Assembly: GCF_018107685.1 (NCBI RefSeq)
Contig: NZ_CP064834.1
Span: forward strand, 496,001 to 560,000
Reading direction: 5' to 3'
DNA from: Coxiella endosymbiont of Amblyomma nuttalli
GTDB lineage: Bacteria; Pseudomonadota; Gammaproteobacteria; Coxiellales; Coxiellaceae
Length of the DNA: 64,000 nucleotides
In this document: positions 18,808 through 29,330 of the stretch, in pieces
How the letters are laid out: each line of letters begins with the position of its first letter
Numbering within the stretch: the first letter of the stretch is position 1
Notes under the pieces: generated by a model
Told to the model about the DNA's origin: nothing
The model's database searches: none
The model's input: only the letters and a program-made list of their open reading frames with translations
Made by a program: the position numbers and the translations under genes

Positions 18808-19531
18808 TATAAAAGTTAGAATTCAACAATCATTTAATAATGCATCAGATACCTATGATACATACAGTTTTATTCAGCGTGAAGTTTGTAAAAATTTGTT
18901 AAAGCAACTGAAAAATTTAAGTTTCCGACACGATGTTATCGCTGATTTTGCTTGTGGTACTGGCATTAGCACACAGGAGATTATGAATGCATTTTCTTGT
19001 AGAACACTTTACGCTATTGATTTTAGCGATAAACTTTTGGCAAAGGCTAAAAATAAAAAATTAGGTTCTAAGGTTGTTTTTATTTTAGCTGATTTTGATG
19101 ACATCGTTTTTTTAAAAAATTGTTTTCAGTTACTCGTGTGTAATATGGGATTTCAGTGGGCGTTAGATTTAAAGCACACATTAACGACATCGTTTTTGCA
19201 ACTAGCAGATTTCGGTGTAATGGCTTTTTCAATTCCATTGCAAGGTACTTTCCACGAGCTAAAAAATGATTATCGAAATTACTTTTTAGATTCACAATCC
19301 ATTGTCGATTTGTTAGAAGACACTGGTTTTGAAATTTCTTCTTTTCGGGAAGAAAATTTTGTTGAGGCATTTAATACACCGATAGAAACGATTCGTTCTA
19401 TTAAAAATATAGGCGCTAATTGTTTGATTCATAGCAAGAGAGAAAAAGGGTTACTCTCGATTCGTCGGATAAAAAATACTCAATTAACTTATCGAATTGG
19501 CTTCTTTATTGTAAAAAAATCCATCATCTAA
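18800..19531 (+). CDS. bioC: Malonyl-ACP O-methyltransferase
   Basis: BioC methylates malonyl-ACP so that it can enter fatty-acid synthesis as a disguised primer for pimelate. The 243-residue protein has the SAM-binding loop ADFACGTGIST (canonical D-x-G-x-G-x-G, here with a phenylalanine-alanine-cysteine variant), AIDFSDKLLAKAK after it, and VCNMGFQWALDL, which is typical of BioC. It overlaps the bioH stop by 8 bp, indicating coupled translation. Several runs of A and T are in frame, and no stop or shift interrupts it. Confidence 0.9.
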   Translation: MNDIKVRIQQSFNNASDTYDTYSFIQREVCKNLLKQLKNLSFRHDVIADFACGTGISTQEIMNAFSCRTLYAIDFSDKLLAKAKNKKLGSKVVFILADFDDIVFLKNCFQLLVCNMGFQWALDLKHTLTTSFLQLADFGVMAFSIPLQGTFHELKNDYRNYFLDSQSIVDLLEDTGFEISSFREENFVEAFNTPIETIRSIKNIGANCLIHSKREKGLLSIRRIKNTQLTYRIGFFIVKKSII

Positions 19532-19595
19532 AAGTCAGACAATTGATTTTCCTATTGTACTCTTTAAGCAATGCAATAGATCATGGAGTGTGAAT

Positions 19596-20288
19596 ATGGC
19601 ATTTAAATTTTTTATTACTGGCACTGATACCGGGATTGGGAAAACTTATGTGAGTGTAGCACTGCTACGAAAATTTAATAATGAAGGTTTTTCTACTTTC
19701 GGAATGAAGCCTATTGCGTCTGGTTGTCACCGGATAAATCATAAGCTTTATAATAAAGATGCGCTTGCTTTACAAAAAGTTTCTTCAATTAAAAAAGCTT
19801 ATGAATATATTAATCCTTTCGCTTTCGAAGCACCTATCGCGCCGCATATCGCATCTCAGCTAAATAATCAATCTGTTGAAAAACATAAAGTGGTAGACAT
19901 AATAAATCGAACATTTAGAATACCAGCCGATGTATTTGTTATTGAAGGTGTTGGAGGTTGGTTTGTTCCATTAAATGAAAAAGAATTAATGTCTGATGTA
20001 GTGAAATTACTTAATATCCCCGTGATTTTAGTGGTAGGTATCCGGTTAGGTTGCCTAAATCACGCACTTTTAACGGTAGCAGCGATTAGGCAAGCTAAAA
20101 TTCCGCTGGTAGGGTGGGTAGCTAATTGTTTACAACCTGATATGTCAGTACTTGCTGAAAATATTGAGACATTGAAGAACCAAATAAGAGCCTCTTGTTT
20201 AGCGGTGTTACCACGTGGAGACAAGGCAGAAGATTACTTCAGTGATTACTTCAGTAATGTAGTATCACCGGAAGAAAAAACTTTTTGA
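19596..20288 (+). CDS. bioD: Dethiobiotin synthetase
   Basis: BioD closes the ureido ring of dethiobiotin using CO2 and ATP. The P-loop GTDTGIGKT spans about residues 9-17. KPIASGC and EGVGGWFVPLN are further family motifs. I took the ATG at 19596, preceded by GGAG at 19585-19588, rather than a GTG six bases upstream. A 64-bp gap separates it from bioC. The C-terminus carries a duplicated DYFS motif from a 12-bp tandem repeat. The last 43 bp overlap the 3' end of birA on the other strand. Confidence 0.94.
   Translation: MAFKFFITGTDTGIGKTYVSVALLRKFNNEGFSTFGMKPIASGCHRINHKLYNKDALALQKVSSIKKAYEYINPFAFEAPIAPHIASQLNNQSVEKHKVVDIINRTFRIPADVFVIEGVGGWFVPLNEKELMSDVVKLLNIPVILVVGIRLGCLNHALLTVAAIRQAKIPLVGWVANCLQPDMSVLAENIETLKNQIRASCLAVLPRGDKAEDYFSDYFSNVVSPEEKTF
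20232..20255. repeat. 12-bp tandem duplication inside the bioD 3' end
   Basis: GATTACTTCAGT is present twice, at 20232-20243 and 20244-20255, giving DYFSDYFS in BioD. The second copy also overlaps the birA stop region on the minus strand. Confidence 0.9.
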
Positions 20289-21082
20289 GAACCATCTGAT
20301 AGTTGTAATAGTAAGTGTCCTTTTTCATTAATTCCAACGCCTTCTCCATAGAATTCCCGTTGACCAGATCGAAGTCGCATCTGTTTTTTAAACAAATAAT
20401 CTCTTTTTTTCCAAAGCGTCAAAAACGGATTAAATTCTTCTTTTTCAAAACGAGAAAGATTGTCGACTAATCGATTGATAAGAGCAGAACAAAGCTGATT
20501 TCTATCTTGGTAGAAGCCTGTCAATTTTTTAATTGAAGTCCAATTATCATTGTCAGTGTCCATATTTACATTGAGTCCAATACCAATAATAACAGAACAC
20601 GACCCATGTGTTTCTGTTTCAATAATTTCAATTAAAATCCCAGAGAGTTTTTTATCATCACAGATAATATCATTCGGCCATTTCATCAAAATATCTTTAG
20701 GAATGTGGCAGACAGTTTCAATCGCATTACAAACTGCCATTCCACAAACCAAACTTAAACCGGTTAATGCGCTAATATCTTTATTAAAAAGATATTTTAA
20801 CGATAAATAAATATTCTGTCCGAAAGGCGAATACCATTTTCTTTTAAAACGACCCTTGCCGTGAGTTTGCATTTCAGCAGTGCAAATATGTAATTTATTT
20901 GAATGTTTAATAGTTTTTAAATACTCATTAGTTGAACTTATTTGTTCGAATAGATCAATATGAAGGAATTTTTTTTCAACGGAAGATTTAATTTTTTGCT
21001 TACTAAGTAAAAATAGTGGTTGATATAATTTGATGGATCGGACAGAAATTTGGAAATTTTCATTTTTTTTGTGATCTTTCAC
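20246..21082 (-). CDS. birA: Biotin--[acetyl-CoA-carboxylase] ligase, DNA-binding domain lost
   Basis: The catalytic domain is complete: SSTNEYL, the biotin/ATP loop THGKGRFKRKW, MKWPNDI, LSGILIEI and GIGLNVN, then the C-terminal beta domain. It should charge the biotin carrier protein. The bifunctional E. coli BirA (321 residues) begins with a helix-turn-helix domain that represses the bio operon. Here the open frame starts at a GTG (21082) without a ribosome binding site, and only the tail of the wing (ENFQISVRSIK) remains in frame. The lost part is still visible upstream in another frame (separate entry). The true translation start is uncertain and may lie further downstream. Confidence 0.88.
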   Translation of the reverse strand: MKDHKKNENFQISVRSIKLYQPLFLLSKQKIKSSVEKKFLHIDLFEQISSTNEYLKTIKHSNKLHICTAEMQTHGKGRFKRKWYSPFGQNIYLSLKYLFNKDISALTGLSLVCGMAVCNAIETVCHIPKDILMKWPNDIICDDKKLSGILIEIIETETHGSCSVIIGIGLNVNMDTDNDNWTSIKKLTGFYQDRNQLCSALINRLVDNLSRFEKEEFNPFLTLWKKRDYLFKKQMRLRSGQREFYGEGVGINEKGHLLLQLSDGSQKVFSSGDTTLLK

Positions 21083-21135
21083 GCTACTGTTAGAATTAAG
21101 GTCTCACGGTGGAACTTACCGTTACTTGATGACAT
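21066..21135 (-). pseudogene. Frameshifted remnant of the BirA helix-turn-helix domain
   Basis: Reading the minus strand from an ATG at 21135 gives SNGKFHRE, matching the start of the BirA HTH domain (E. coli ANGEFHSGE). It then runs through LTVA to a TGA at 21081-21079, followed in the same frame by KITKK. The family has a tryptophan at the TGA position (AxxWKxIxxL), so TGG has become TGA. A run of eight A (21063-21070) then shifts the frame into the ENFQISVRSIK of the catalytic open frame. The segment between GKFHRE and LTVA is also shorter than normal. Confidence 0.8.
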
Positions 21136-21280
21136 CAGAATTTAAATTAAATTGCTTTCTTTTTATCAAAATTGCTTTTTACCATACACGTAGTATTATA
21201 ACCTAGATGAGATTAGTACATCAAGCCTTTGGAGCCGCGGTAGTTGCTAGATGGGGTTCTTTTGGTTACAGCTTTTTCTT

Positions 21281-22525
21281 ATGATACGACCCCTTGCTCT
21301 TTATATTGGCTTACGCTACACGCGAGCGAAACGTCGTAATCACTTTATCTCTTTCATTTCCTTGGTTTCAATATTGGGTATTACCCTGGGAGTAGCAGTG
21401 TTAATTACTGTTTTATCTGTTATGAACGGATTTGATTATCAAATTCGTACGCAATTTTTTGAAATTGCTCCTTCAGTTACTGTTATAACAAACAAAGATA
21501 TTAATCAAAGTTGGTCAAATTTACAAAAGATTATTGATGCTAATCCGCGTGTAGTTGCGTCAGCTCCGTTTGTTGCTGGAACAGGTATTTTAAGCAATTC
21601 AGGTGTTGTTAGTGGTGTAAATGTATTGGGAATACTACCCTCCCAAGAAATGAAAATTTCTCAGCTTAATAAAAAAATGACGAGAGGACAGTTAAGTAGT
21701 TTAAGGGAAGGGAGCTATAATATGATTATTGGGCGAAAGCTGGCAGATCAATTGGGATTAGATGTAGGGGATAGAATTAACCTCTTCACACCTCAGATGA
21801 CAACAACTCCTCTAGGGATTTTTCCTCGGTTTCGTCGTTTTACAGTGAGTGGTATTTTTACTACGAAGAGCGGCTTTGATTTTGATATCGGTATTATTTA
21901 TATTAATATGAAGGATAGCATAAAATTATTTCCCCATGGAGAGAATGGGTTACATGTTAAAATAAAAAACATTTATCAAGCAGCGATGGTTTCTCATGAG
22001 TTACAAAAATCACTTATGAGTAGTTTTTTCATCACAAATTGGACAGAAAAGTTTGGTCCATTTTTTAATGCCATTGCGATGGAAAAAACTATTATGTTTA
22101 TTATTTTATCATTAGTCGTAGTAGTAGCTACTTTTAATCTAGTTTCTATGTTAGTAATGGTTGTTAATGATAAACGAGCAGATATCGCTATTCTTCGCAC
22201 GTTGGGAGTGAGTCCACGAACTATTATGTCAGTTTTTATTATTCAAGGATCTATTGTTGGTCTTATTGGAACGTTCATTGGTATTATTGTTGGCGTAATT
22301 TTATCACTAAATGCCACGACTATTGTTAATAAGATTCAGGAATACTTTCATATACAATTTATTAAAAGCTCAGTTTATTTTGTAAATTTTTTGCCATCTC
22401 AGTTACAGTGGTTAGATGTCATTAGTGTTGCCTTTATTGCTTTGACACTAAGTTTAGTTGCGACTATTTATCCTGCATTTATCGCTTTGCAGACAGAGCC
22501 AGCAGAGACCCTGCGATATGAATAA
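21281..22525 (+). CDS. lolC: Lipoprotein-releasing system permease LolC/LolE family
   Basis: This inner-membrane subunit works with LolD to hand outer-membrane lipoproteins to LolA. From the ATG at 21281 it is 414 residues and begins MIRPLALYIGLRYTRAKRR, as the family does. The first membrane helix is ILGITLGVAVLITVLSVMNGF. A large periplasmic domain follows (about 50-260), and three membrane helices near the C-terminus follow ADIAILRTLGVS, the coupling motif of FtsX-like permeases. It overlaps lolD by 8 bp. Only one permease gene is present here, so the complex may be a homodimer unless a lolE lies elsewhere. Confidence 0.92.
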   Translation: MIRPLALYIGLRYTRAKRRNHFISFISLVSILGITLGVAVLITVLSVMNGFDYQIRTQFFEIAPSVTVITNKDINQSWSNLQKIIDANPRVVASAPFVAGTGILSNSGVVSGVNVLGILPSQEMKISQLNKKMTRGQLSSLREGSYNMIIGRKLADQLGLDVGDRINLFTPQMTTTPLGIFPRFRRFTVSGIFTTKSGFDFDIGIIYINMKDSIKLFPHGENGLHVKIKNIYQAAMVSHELQKSLMSSFFITNWTEKFGPFFNAIAMEKTIMFIILSLVVVVATFNLVSMLVMVVNDKRADIAILRTLGVSPRTIMSVFIIQGSIVGLIGTFIGIIVGVILSLNATTIVNKIQEYFHIQFIKSSVYFVNFLPSQLQWLDVISVAFIALTLSLVATIYPAFIALQTEPAETLRYE

Positions 22526-23219
22526 TGGACCAATAATTTGCTGTAAAAAATTGAGTAAAATCTATTTTGAAGGAAAATTACGAGTTTCTGTTTTACAGGA
22601 TGTCGATTTTTCATTATTTCAAGGAGAACGATTAGCAATTATGGGAGCCTCAGGGGCAGGGAAATCTACATTTTTACAATTGTTAGCTGGGTTAGATAAG
22701 CCAACTTCCGGTAAAGTTGAGGTGGCCGGAAAAGATATAACTCATTTAAATGAGTATGAAAAGGGCTTGTTACGTAATCAGTATTTAGGATTTATTTATC
22801 AGTTCCATCATCTAATACCAGAATTTAATGTGTTAGAAAATGTTTGTATCCCGCTATTGGTACGTAGACGTGTTATGAAGCTAAAACAAATTAAAGAAAA
22901 GGCATTACTTTGTATTGAGCAGGTGGGTTTGATTCATCGGCAAAAATACCGTATAGGAGAATTATCAGGTGGTGAAAAACAACGAATAGCCATTGCGAGA
23001 GCATTAGTGACTGAACCGCGTTGTGTTTTAGCTGATGAACCTACCGGAAATCTAGATCAAGATACCGCAGAACACATTGCTGATTTAATGTTGCATCTTA
23101 ATTATTCTCTTAATATTAGTTTTTTGGTTGTCACACATAATTGGCATTTTGCTGAAAAGATGGAGCGAATTTTGTTATTAGACAAAGGCCAATGTTATTT
23201 ACAAACTAAAGAGGAATAA
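22518..23219 (+). CDS. lolD: Lipoprotein-releasing system ATP-binding protein
   Basis: The ATPase of the Lol lipoprotein exporter, 233 residues from the ATG at 22518. Walker A is GASGAGKST, the signature is LSGGEKQR, Walker B is CVLADEPTGNLD and the switch histidine is in VVTHNW. The start overlaps the lolC stop (ATGAATAA), so the two are translationally coupled. An upstream start inside lolC is possible in the open frame but unlikely, because family members begin near here. Confidence 0.95.
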   Translation: MNNGPIICCKKLSKIYFEGKLRVSVLQDVDFSLFQGERLAIMGASGAGKSTFLQLLAGLDKPTSGKVEVAGKDITHLNEYEKGLLRNQYLGFIYQFHHLIPEFNVLENVCIPLLVRRRVMKLKQIKEKALLCIEQVGLIHRQKYRIGELSGGEKQRIAIARALVTEPRCVLADEPTGNLDQDTAEHIADLMLHLNYSLNISFLVVTHNWHFAEKMERILLLDKGQCYLQTKEE

Positions 23220-23358
23220 TTGAATAAAAAAAATCACTCTCGTTATCTTAAAGAAAGCAATCAGACCTACCTAGAACTGTCGTGCTCAGTGTTAGTACGG
23301 ATATTGTAAATGTTATTTATGTATCCACCCATGAGAGATGAGAAAGTTATTTTGCTGA

Positions 23359-24711
<1,353 letters not shown>

Positions 24712-24746
24712 TTGTCTTTTAATTAGTAATTAGCTTTTAATTTTAA

Positions 24747-25676
24747 TTAGAGTACTTTAATAAAAACGTAATGATCAACCAACAACGCGAAAAATAAGAG
24801 TGTGAGATACCAAATACTGTAACGAAAAGTTTTTATCGGTACTTCTTCGTTATCGCTAATCAATAAACGAATAGCCCAATAAATAAAACCAATATTGATT
24901 AAACAGACAACGGAAAAATAAATCCACCCTGACATTTTAATTGCAAATGGTAACGAACTGATGATTGCTAATCCCAATGTGTAAAGCAAAATATTCAGTT
25001 TAGTATAAGGAATTCCATGCGTATTAGGTAACATAGGAATTTTTGCTTTTGCATAATCATCAATGCGATGAATCGCGAGTGCCCAAAAGTGAGGTGGTGT
25101 CCAGATAAAAATAATTAGCAGTAGAATTAAGCTGGGTGGATCAATATGATCTCTAACTGATACCCACCCAAGCATAGGTGGCGCTGCGCCTGCTAGACCA
25201 CCAATAACAATATTTTGTGATGTAGTATGCTTTAAATAAAGTGTGTAAACACCGGCGTAACCAATGAGTGTAAGGGCAGTTAACAATGCAGTTAGGAAAT
25301 TAATAAAACTTATTAAAATGATCATCGATGAAAGAGATAATAGAATCGCAAAAATAACCGCATTCCGTTGGCTTATCTTACCTTGCACAATAGGACGATG
25401 ATTAGTTCGATGCATTAATTGGTCAAGATGATGCTCCAGCAAATGATTAAATGTCGCCGCTGAAAAGGCGGCAAGAGCAATACCTAAATTACCAAACAGT
25501 AAAATGCGCCACGGCACAATTATCCTAGCCGGACTTGCCAAACACATACCTACAACGACTGTCAATAACATTAATAAAACAATTCGAGGTTTGCATAACT
25601 GCAGATAATCACACCATGTAACACTTTTTGTGACACTCTTTTGAATAAAGGGTACTATTTTAGTATGTGTTTTCAT
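24747..25676 (-). CDS. cyoE: Protoheme IX farnesyltransferase (heme O synthase)
   Basis: This membrane prenyltransferase attaches farnesyl to heme b to make heme O for terminal oxidases. It has about nine hydrophobic segments. The first prenyl-binding motif is [19 protein letters not shown] (the N-x3-E-x3-D pattern) and the second region is [16 protein letters not shown] took the ATG at 25676 (309 residues) because the family starts with a short cytoplasmic tail. A further upstream start at 25730 is open. It overlaps the def 3' end by 17 bp. Confidence 0.93.
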   Translation of the reverse strand: MKTHTKIVPFIQKSVTKSVTWCDYLQLCKPRIVLLMLLTVVVGMCLASPARIIVPWRILLFGNLGIALAAFSAATFNHLLEHHLDQLMHRTNHRPIVQGKISQRNAVIFAILLSLSSMIILISFINFLTALLTALTLIGYAGVYTLYLKHTTSQNIVIGGLAGAAPPMLGWVSVRDHIDPPSLILLLIIFIWTPPHFWALAIHRIDDYAKAKIPMLPNTHGIPYTKLNILLYTLGLAIISSLPFAIKMSGWIYFSVVCLINIGFIYWAIRLLISDNEEVPIKTFRYSIWYLTLLFFALLVDHYVFIKVL

Positions 25677-26199
25677 AATAAGCCCATGGTGCTTTACTGT
25701 ACTGTCCAAGCTTCCTAAAACGTTTATCAATTCGACGTCGTTTTAATGCTGATAAATGATCAAGGAAGATAATACCATTTAAATGATCCAATTCATGCTG
25801 AATACATTTTGCCATAAAACCGTTAACTTCAAATTCCATAGATTTTCCATAACGATCTCGTGCATGGACTTTAATTTTTGCTGCGCGTATTACTTTTTCA
25901 TAAATACCACCACCAACGGACATGCAGCCTTCTGCTTCAATATGTTTACCGATGCAATAAATGATTTCTGCATTAACTAAACATAAAGGTTTATTTTTTT
26001 GAGGAGAAAAATCGATAACGGTAATGTGTTTTGGACTTTTGAAATCCAGTTGTGTAGCAGCAAGGGCTGCGCAATTTTCTGTGTTATAGTGTGTTTCAAA
26101 CATTTCATCAATAATTTTTTGTAATGTATCGTCAAATTTTTTTACCGGCTCTGCAATGGTTTTCAACCGTGGATTAGGATATTGCAAAATTTTGAGCAT
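25660..26199 (-). CDS. def: Peptide deformylase (variant motif 1)
   Basis: Removes the N-formyl group from new proteins. The metal-binding motifs EGCMSVGG (about residue 92) and HELDHLNG (about 136) are complete, and the 179-residue length is normal. Motif 1, usually GxGLAAxQ, reads CAALAATQ here, lacking both glycines. The adjacent residues are conserved, so activity is likely. The gene starts a minus-strand pair with cyoE, which overlaps its end, and lies just downstream of tRNA-Leu. It may not be the only deformylase in the genome. Confidence 0.9.
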   Translation of the reverse strand: MLKILQYPNPRLKTIAEPVKKFDDTLQKIIDEMFETHYNTENCAALAATQLDFKSPKHITVIDFSPQKNKPLCLVNAEIIYCIGKHIEAEGCMSVGGGIYEKVIRAAKIKVHARDRYGKSMEFEVNGFMAKCIQHELDHLNGIIFLDHLSALKRRRIDKRFRKLGQYSKAPWAYYENTY

Positions 26200-26218
26200 G
26201 TGGATTACCTGTTCTGAG

Positions 26219-26302
26219 TGCCGAGGAGAGGATTTGAACCTCTACGGAGCTACCTCCACAAGTTTCTGAAACTTGTGTGTCTACCAATTCCACCACCTCG
26301 GC
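26219..26302 (-). tRNA. tRNA-Leu (anticodon CAG)
   Basis: On the minus strand GCCGAGG at the 5' end pairs with CCTCGGC, with A as discriminator. The anticodon stem-loop CAAGT-TTCAGAA-ACTTG gives CAG. A variable arm (GGAGGTAGCTCC) marks class II, and the T loop is GGTTCAAATCC. CCA is not encoded. Confidence 0.95.
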
Positions 26303-26413
26303 ATAGGCGTAAAACTCTATCTTTGAACCTGAAAAATGTCAAATCGGCCGTTTTATTCGATAAACATAAATTTATAGATATAATTCGCTAGCTATCCTAT
26401 TCATAGGCTAAGA

Positions 26414-26668
26414 CTAAGATTGGTAGTTTTCGCTTTCTATGCCAAAAAGGAATTTTTTCATTTCTTCTTCCAGAAATTGGCGAGATTTAGGTTCAATCAC
26501 GTTCAAGCGATATTCATTAATAAGCATGGTTTGATGAGTAAGCCATGCTTGCCATGCTTGTTTAGAAATATGTGCGTAAATTCGTGCTCCAAGTTCACCA
26601 GGGTAAGGGTGATAAGTAAGACCTTCGGCTTCTCTTCCCAGTTTTTTACAGAAAACACGTCGTGTCAT
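26414..26668 (-). CDS. yggX: Probable Fe(2+)-trafficking protein YggX
   Basis: A small 84-residue protein beginning [17 protein letters not shown], with [17 protein letters not shown], as in the YggX family. YggX protects iron-sulfur enzymes and the conserved cysteine at position 7 is present. It follows mutY by 11 bp on the same strand, the same pairing as in E. coli. MutY is itself an iron-sulfur protein. It is intact. Confidence 0.93.
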   Translation of the reverse strand: MTRRVFCKKLGREAEGLTYHPYPGELGARIYAHISKQAWQAWLTHQTMLINEYRLNVIEPKSRQFLEEEMKKFLFGIESENYQS

Positions 26669-26679
26669 ATTAGTAGCAT

Positions 26680-27732
26680 TTATTTTTGAGTTAGTTGATT
26701 AAGCAACCGGCTTACCGGAGCAGCAATACCTCCAGGTAGCACTGAATTTTTCTTATACCAGATTTGTGGTTCATATTCTATGAGGTGCGTTTGTTTTCTT
26801 TTCACTTGTAACAAAACCGGTTTAATTTCTAGCTGGAAATGAGTAAATTGGTGAAAAAAAGAACTCCATTGCTCCTGTACAGTCGCTTCAATGCCAAGAT
26901 TCATTCGACACCAGGCTTCTATGTTTTCCTCAATTGAACATTCAGGAAAGCTCCATAATCCTCCCCAAATCCCTATTTGTGGACGCTTCTGAAGCAAAAT
27001 GTTTCCCTCAGGATTTTGTAATAACAACATATATATAATTTTCTTATATCGATTAGATTTTTGTTTTTTAATAGGAAATTCCACTTGTCGCGATTGCTGA
27101 TAAGCAACACAACCTGTCTTTAAGGGACACAAAATACATTTTGGTTTCGTGCGAGTACAAATTATTGCGCCGATGTCCATCATTGCTTGATTGTAATCCC
27201 AGCAACGATTTTTAGGCGTATACTTTTCTGCAAAATTCCAGAGTAAATTAATTCCAGTGTATTGGTTAGTAGGGATATCAATGGCACAAAAGCGGGCTAA
27301 TACGCGTTTTATATTACCATCTAAAATAATAGCGTATTTATTCATTCCTAATGATAAAATGGCTCCTGCAGTTGAGCGACCGATACCGGGTAAAGCGGAT
27401 AATGCCGCTACAGTTTTTGGAAAATGACCTCGATGATCTTTATAAATAATTTGTGCTGTGAGATGTAAGTTACGGGCGCGCGCATAATATCCAAGTCCTG
27501 ACCAATGAGCGAGGACGTTATCAATCTTCGTTAATGCCAGTGCTTCTATGGTTGGGAAGCTTTTTATGAAGTGTTGGAAATAAGGAATAACCGTAGAAAC
27601 TCGGGTTTGCTGCAACATAATTTCTGACACCCAAACACGATAAGGTGTAGCGTTGCTTTGCCATGGAAGATCGTGGCGACCACAGCGTTCAAACCAATCT
27701 AATATTGCTAAAGCAAACTGTTTCGAGTCCAT
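26680..27732 (-). CDS. mutY: Adenine DNA glycosylase
   Basis: MutY removes adenine mispaired with 8-oxoguanine. From the ATG at 27732 the protein has 350 residues, equal to E. coli MutY. A longer frame opens at 27771. Motifs include [15 protein letters not shown] (catalytic glutamate), the helix-hairpin-helix region [12 protein letters not shown], the catalytic aspartate in [13 protein letters not shown], and the cluster cysteines in [17 protein letters not shown]. The C-terminal third is the Nudix-like domain that recognises 8-oxoG. It forms a pair with yggX. Its survival contrasts with the missing mutL. Confidence 0.94.
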   Translation of the reverse strand: MDSKQFALAILDWFERCGRHDLPWQSNATPYRVWVSEIMLQQTRVSTVIPYFQHFIKSFPTIEALALTKIDNVLAHWSGLGYYARARNLHLTAQIIYKDHRGHFPKTVAALSALPGIGRSTAGAILSLGMNKYAIILDGNIKRVLARFCAIDIPTNQYTGINLLWNFAEKYTPKNRCWDYNQAMMDIGAIICTRTKPKCILCPLKTGCVAYQQSRQVEFPIKKQKSNRYKKIIYMLLLQNPEGNILLQKRPQIGIWGGLWSFPECSIEENIEAWCRMNLGIEATVQEQWSSFFHQFTHFQLEIKPVLLQVKRKQTHLIEYEPQIWYKKNSVLPGGIAAPVSRLLNQLTQK

Positions 27733-27788
27733 AACTAAATCAACAGAAGATCGAAATTTCATTCTTCCCATTTAATCATAATGGGTTT

Positions 27789-29252
27789 TTAAAAGAACAA
27801 ATCAAACTGCGCTGTCGCTATATTATCGCTTTTTAAAAAATTAGAACGTGCTGAAATAGCACTGACAGAGTAACTTACGTCATGACAGTATTCTAATGCC
27901 AAGTTTGTGTTTCTCCAAATATTTATATTGTAAAAAACATTATAGCGGTCTTGAGGTAATCCAAGAGCTAGTGCTTGACTTGTGTGACCATAACCAACAC
28001 CAATTGAATTGGATTTAGAACCTACTTTAAATGTACAGCTCGCTTCTGTATGAAAGGCTGTTGGGCGTGCTCCTTGATTAGCAAAATTAATGTCGTTGAC
28101 ATCAAACCTTTTTACTGCCCCTATATATTCTGCGAGAAAGACTATTGGTCTAATGTCTAGGGTGCAATAAACACTTAGGGCAGGAACACGATATCTTAAA
28201 TTTTCTTTGTTGGAAAAGACTGTGGCTTGTATCCCTTGGGAATCTGCGAGATTAGAAATATAACCAGTACCTACTTCACCATTCATACAGCCACCATCGT
28301 TGGTAGTATCGCTGAATTCATAACCAATATCTGTTCCCCATTCATTACTTTGATTATTACCGCTACTGAAGAGGTTATTGGTTAATCCTTGAAAACCATA
28401 TACTTCCGCATGGAACATATGACTGCCTGTTTGCTGATAGCCGAAAGTTAAGGTACGTGCTCGAGTACGCCCCAAGACTTGTGTTACCGGAGTAGTTACC
28501 ATCAGACTACTATAACGGCCGAATGGTACATATACTTGTCCAATACTTGTGTAAAGAGGAAACTGACTCAAATTACCGATGGTAATAAAAGCTCGGTTTA
28601 TAAACAATCGAGAACCGTTTCGATGCTCATCTGGGTCGTAATTTAGGACCATGTAACCTGATACCCAAGAGTCGCTTTGCACGTAAGTACCTAATTCAAC
28701 ACCGCTAAAATTAATACTACCACTTCGTGGACTAATATAAGTACCTCTGTAAGAAGTCTGGCCCTCCAGCTTTCCAGTTAAAATTACTCGCGGTAAGTTT
28801 GACGCAGATGATGATAATTCATTTTCTTTTTGCGTAGCTTGATATTGCCGTAGGAGTAATCGAGAGTCTTCTCGAACACTGGCTATGTTGATAATCAGCT
28901 TAGATCCATCAAAAGTGGTATTTTTATTCAAATAAGGTCCGATATCTAAGTGGAAGGCGTGGTCCTGCTGGGATTGATAGTGCTGTTGGGATCGATTTTT
29001 GTGGTACTCTTCTGCTTGACAACAATAATGGATAGCTTTGCCTCTTTTGTTGGGAAAAGGCCTCTTTTGCTTGTACCGCTCTGTTCGTTCACGCAGTTCA
29101 TCTTTAGCCTGCAGACAGCTGATCCGTTTCTTGATCTGTTGATCTGTTGCAGTAGTATTACCAACAAATGTGGCACAAAAAGCGCTAGAAATACATAAAC
29201 CCCATAAACCTAATAATGTAAAAATAACTAATCTAAATGACGATGGCAGCAC
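27789..29252 (-). CDS. LbtU-like outer-membrane beta-barrel protein (putative siderophore porin)
   Basis: A predicted signal peptide (LVIFTLLGLWGLCISSAFCA) is followed by a charged, helical stretch of about 90 residues. A long beta-rich region then carries alternating patterns (VILTGKLEGQTSY, GYMVLNYDPDE, LYTSIGQVYVPFG) and ends in a C-terminal phenylalanine (AQFDLFF), typical of outer-membrane barrels. The layout resembles the LbtU-type porins of Legionella and Coxiella, which take up siderophores in Legionella. I chose the GTG at 29252, since it puts the signal peptide at the start (487 residues). An ATG at 29330 would add 26. The substrate cannot be judged from sequence. Confidence 0.75.
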   Translation of the reverse strand: MLPSSFRLVIFTLLGLWGLCISSAFCATFVGNTTATDQQIKKRISCLQAKDELRERTERYKQKRPFPNKRGKAIHYCCQAEEYHKNRSQQHYQSQQDHAFHLDIGPYLNKNTTFDGSKLIINIASVREDSRLLLRQYQATQKENELSSSASNLPRVILTGKLEGQTSYRGTYISPRSGSINFSGVELGTYVQSDSWVSGYMVLNYDPDEHRNGSRLFINRAFITIGNLSQFPLYTSIGQVYVPFGRYSSLMVTTPVTQVLGRTRARTLTFGYQQTGSHMFHAEVYGFQGLTNNLFSSGNNQSNEWGTDIGYEFSDTTNDGGCMNGEVGTGYISNLADSQGIQATVFSNKENLRYRVPALSVYCTLDIRPIVFLAEYIGAVKRFDVNDINFANQGARPTAFHTEASCTFKVGSKSNSIGVGYGHTSQALALGLPQDRYNVFYNINIWRNTNLALEYCHDVSYSVSAISARSNFLKSDNIATAQFDLFF

Positions 29253-29330
29253 GGTCCTTTCTCTTCTTACAATTATCTCAGACGAAGTAACAATAATACC
29301 GTTACCAAATCCGCTACAAATATTCCTCAA

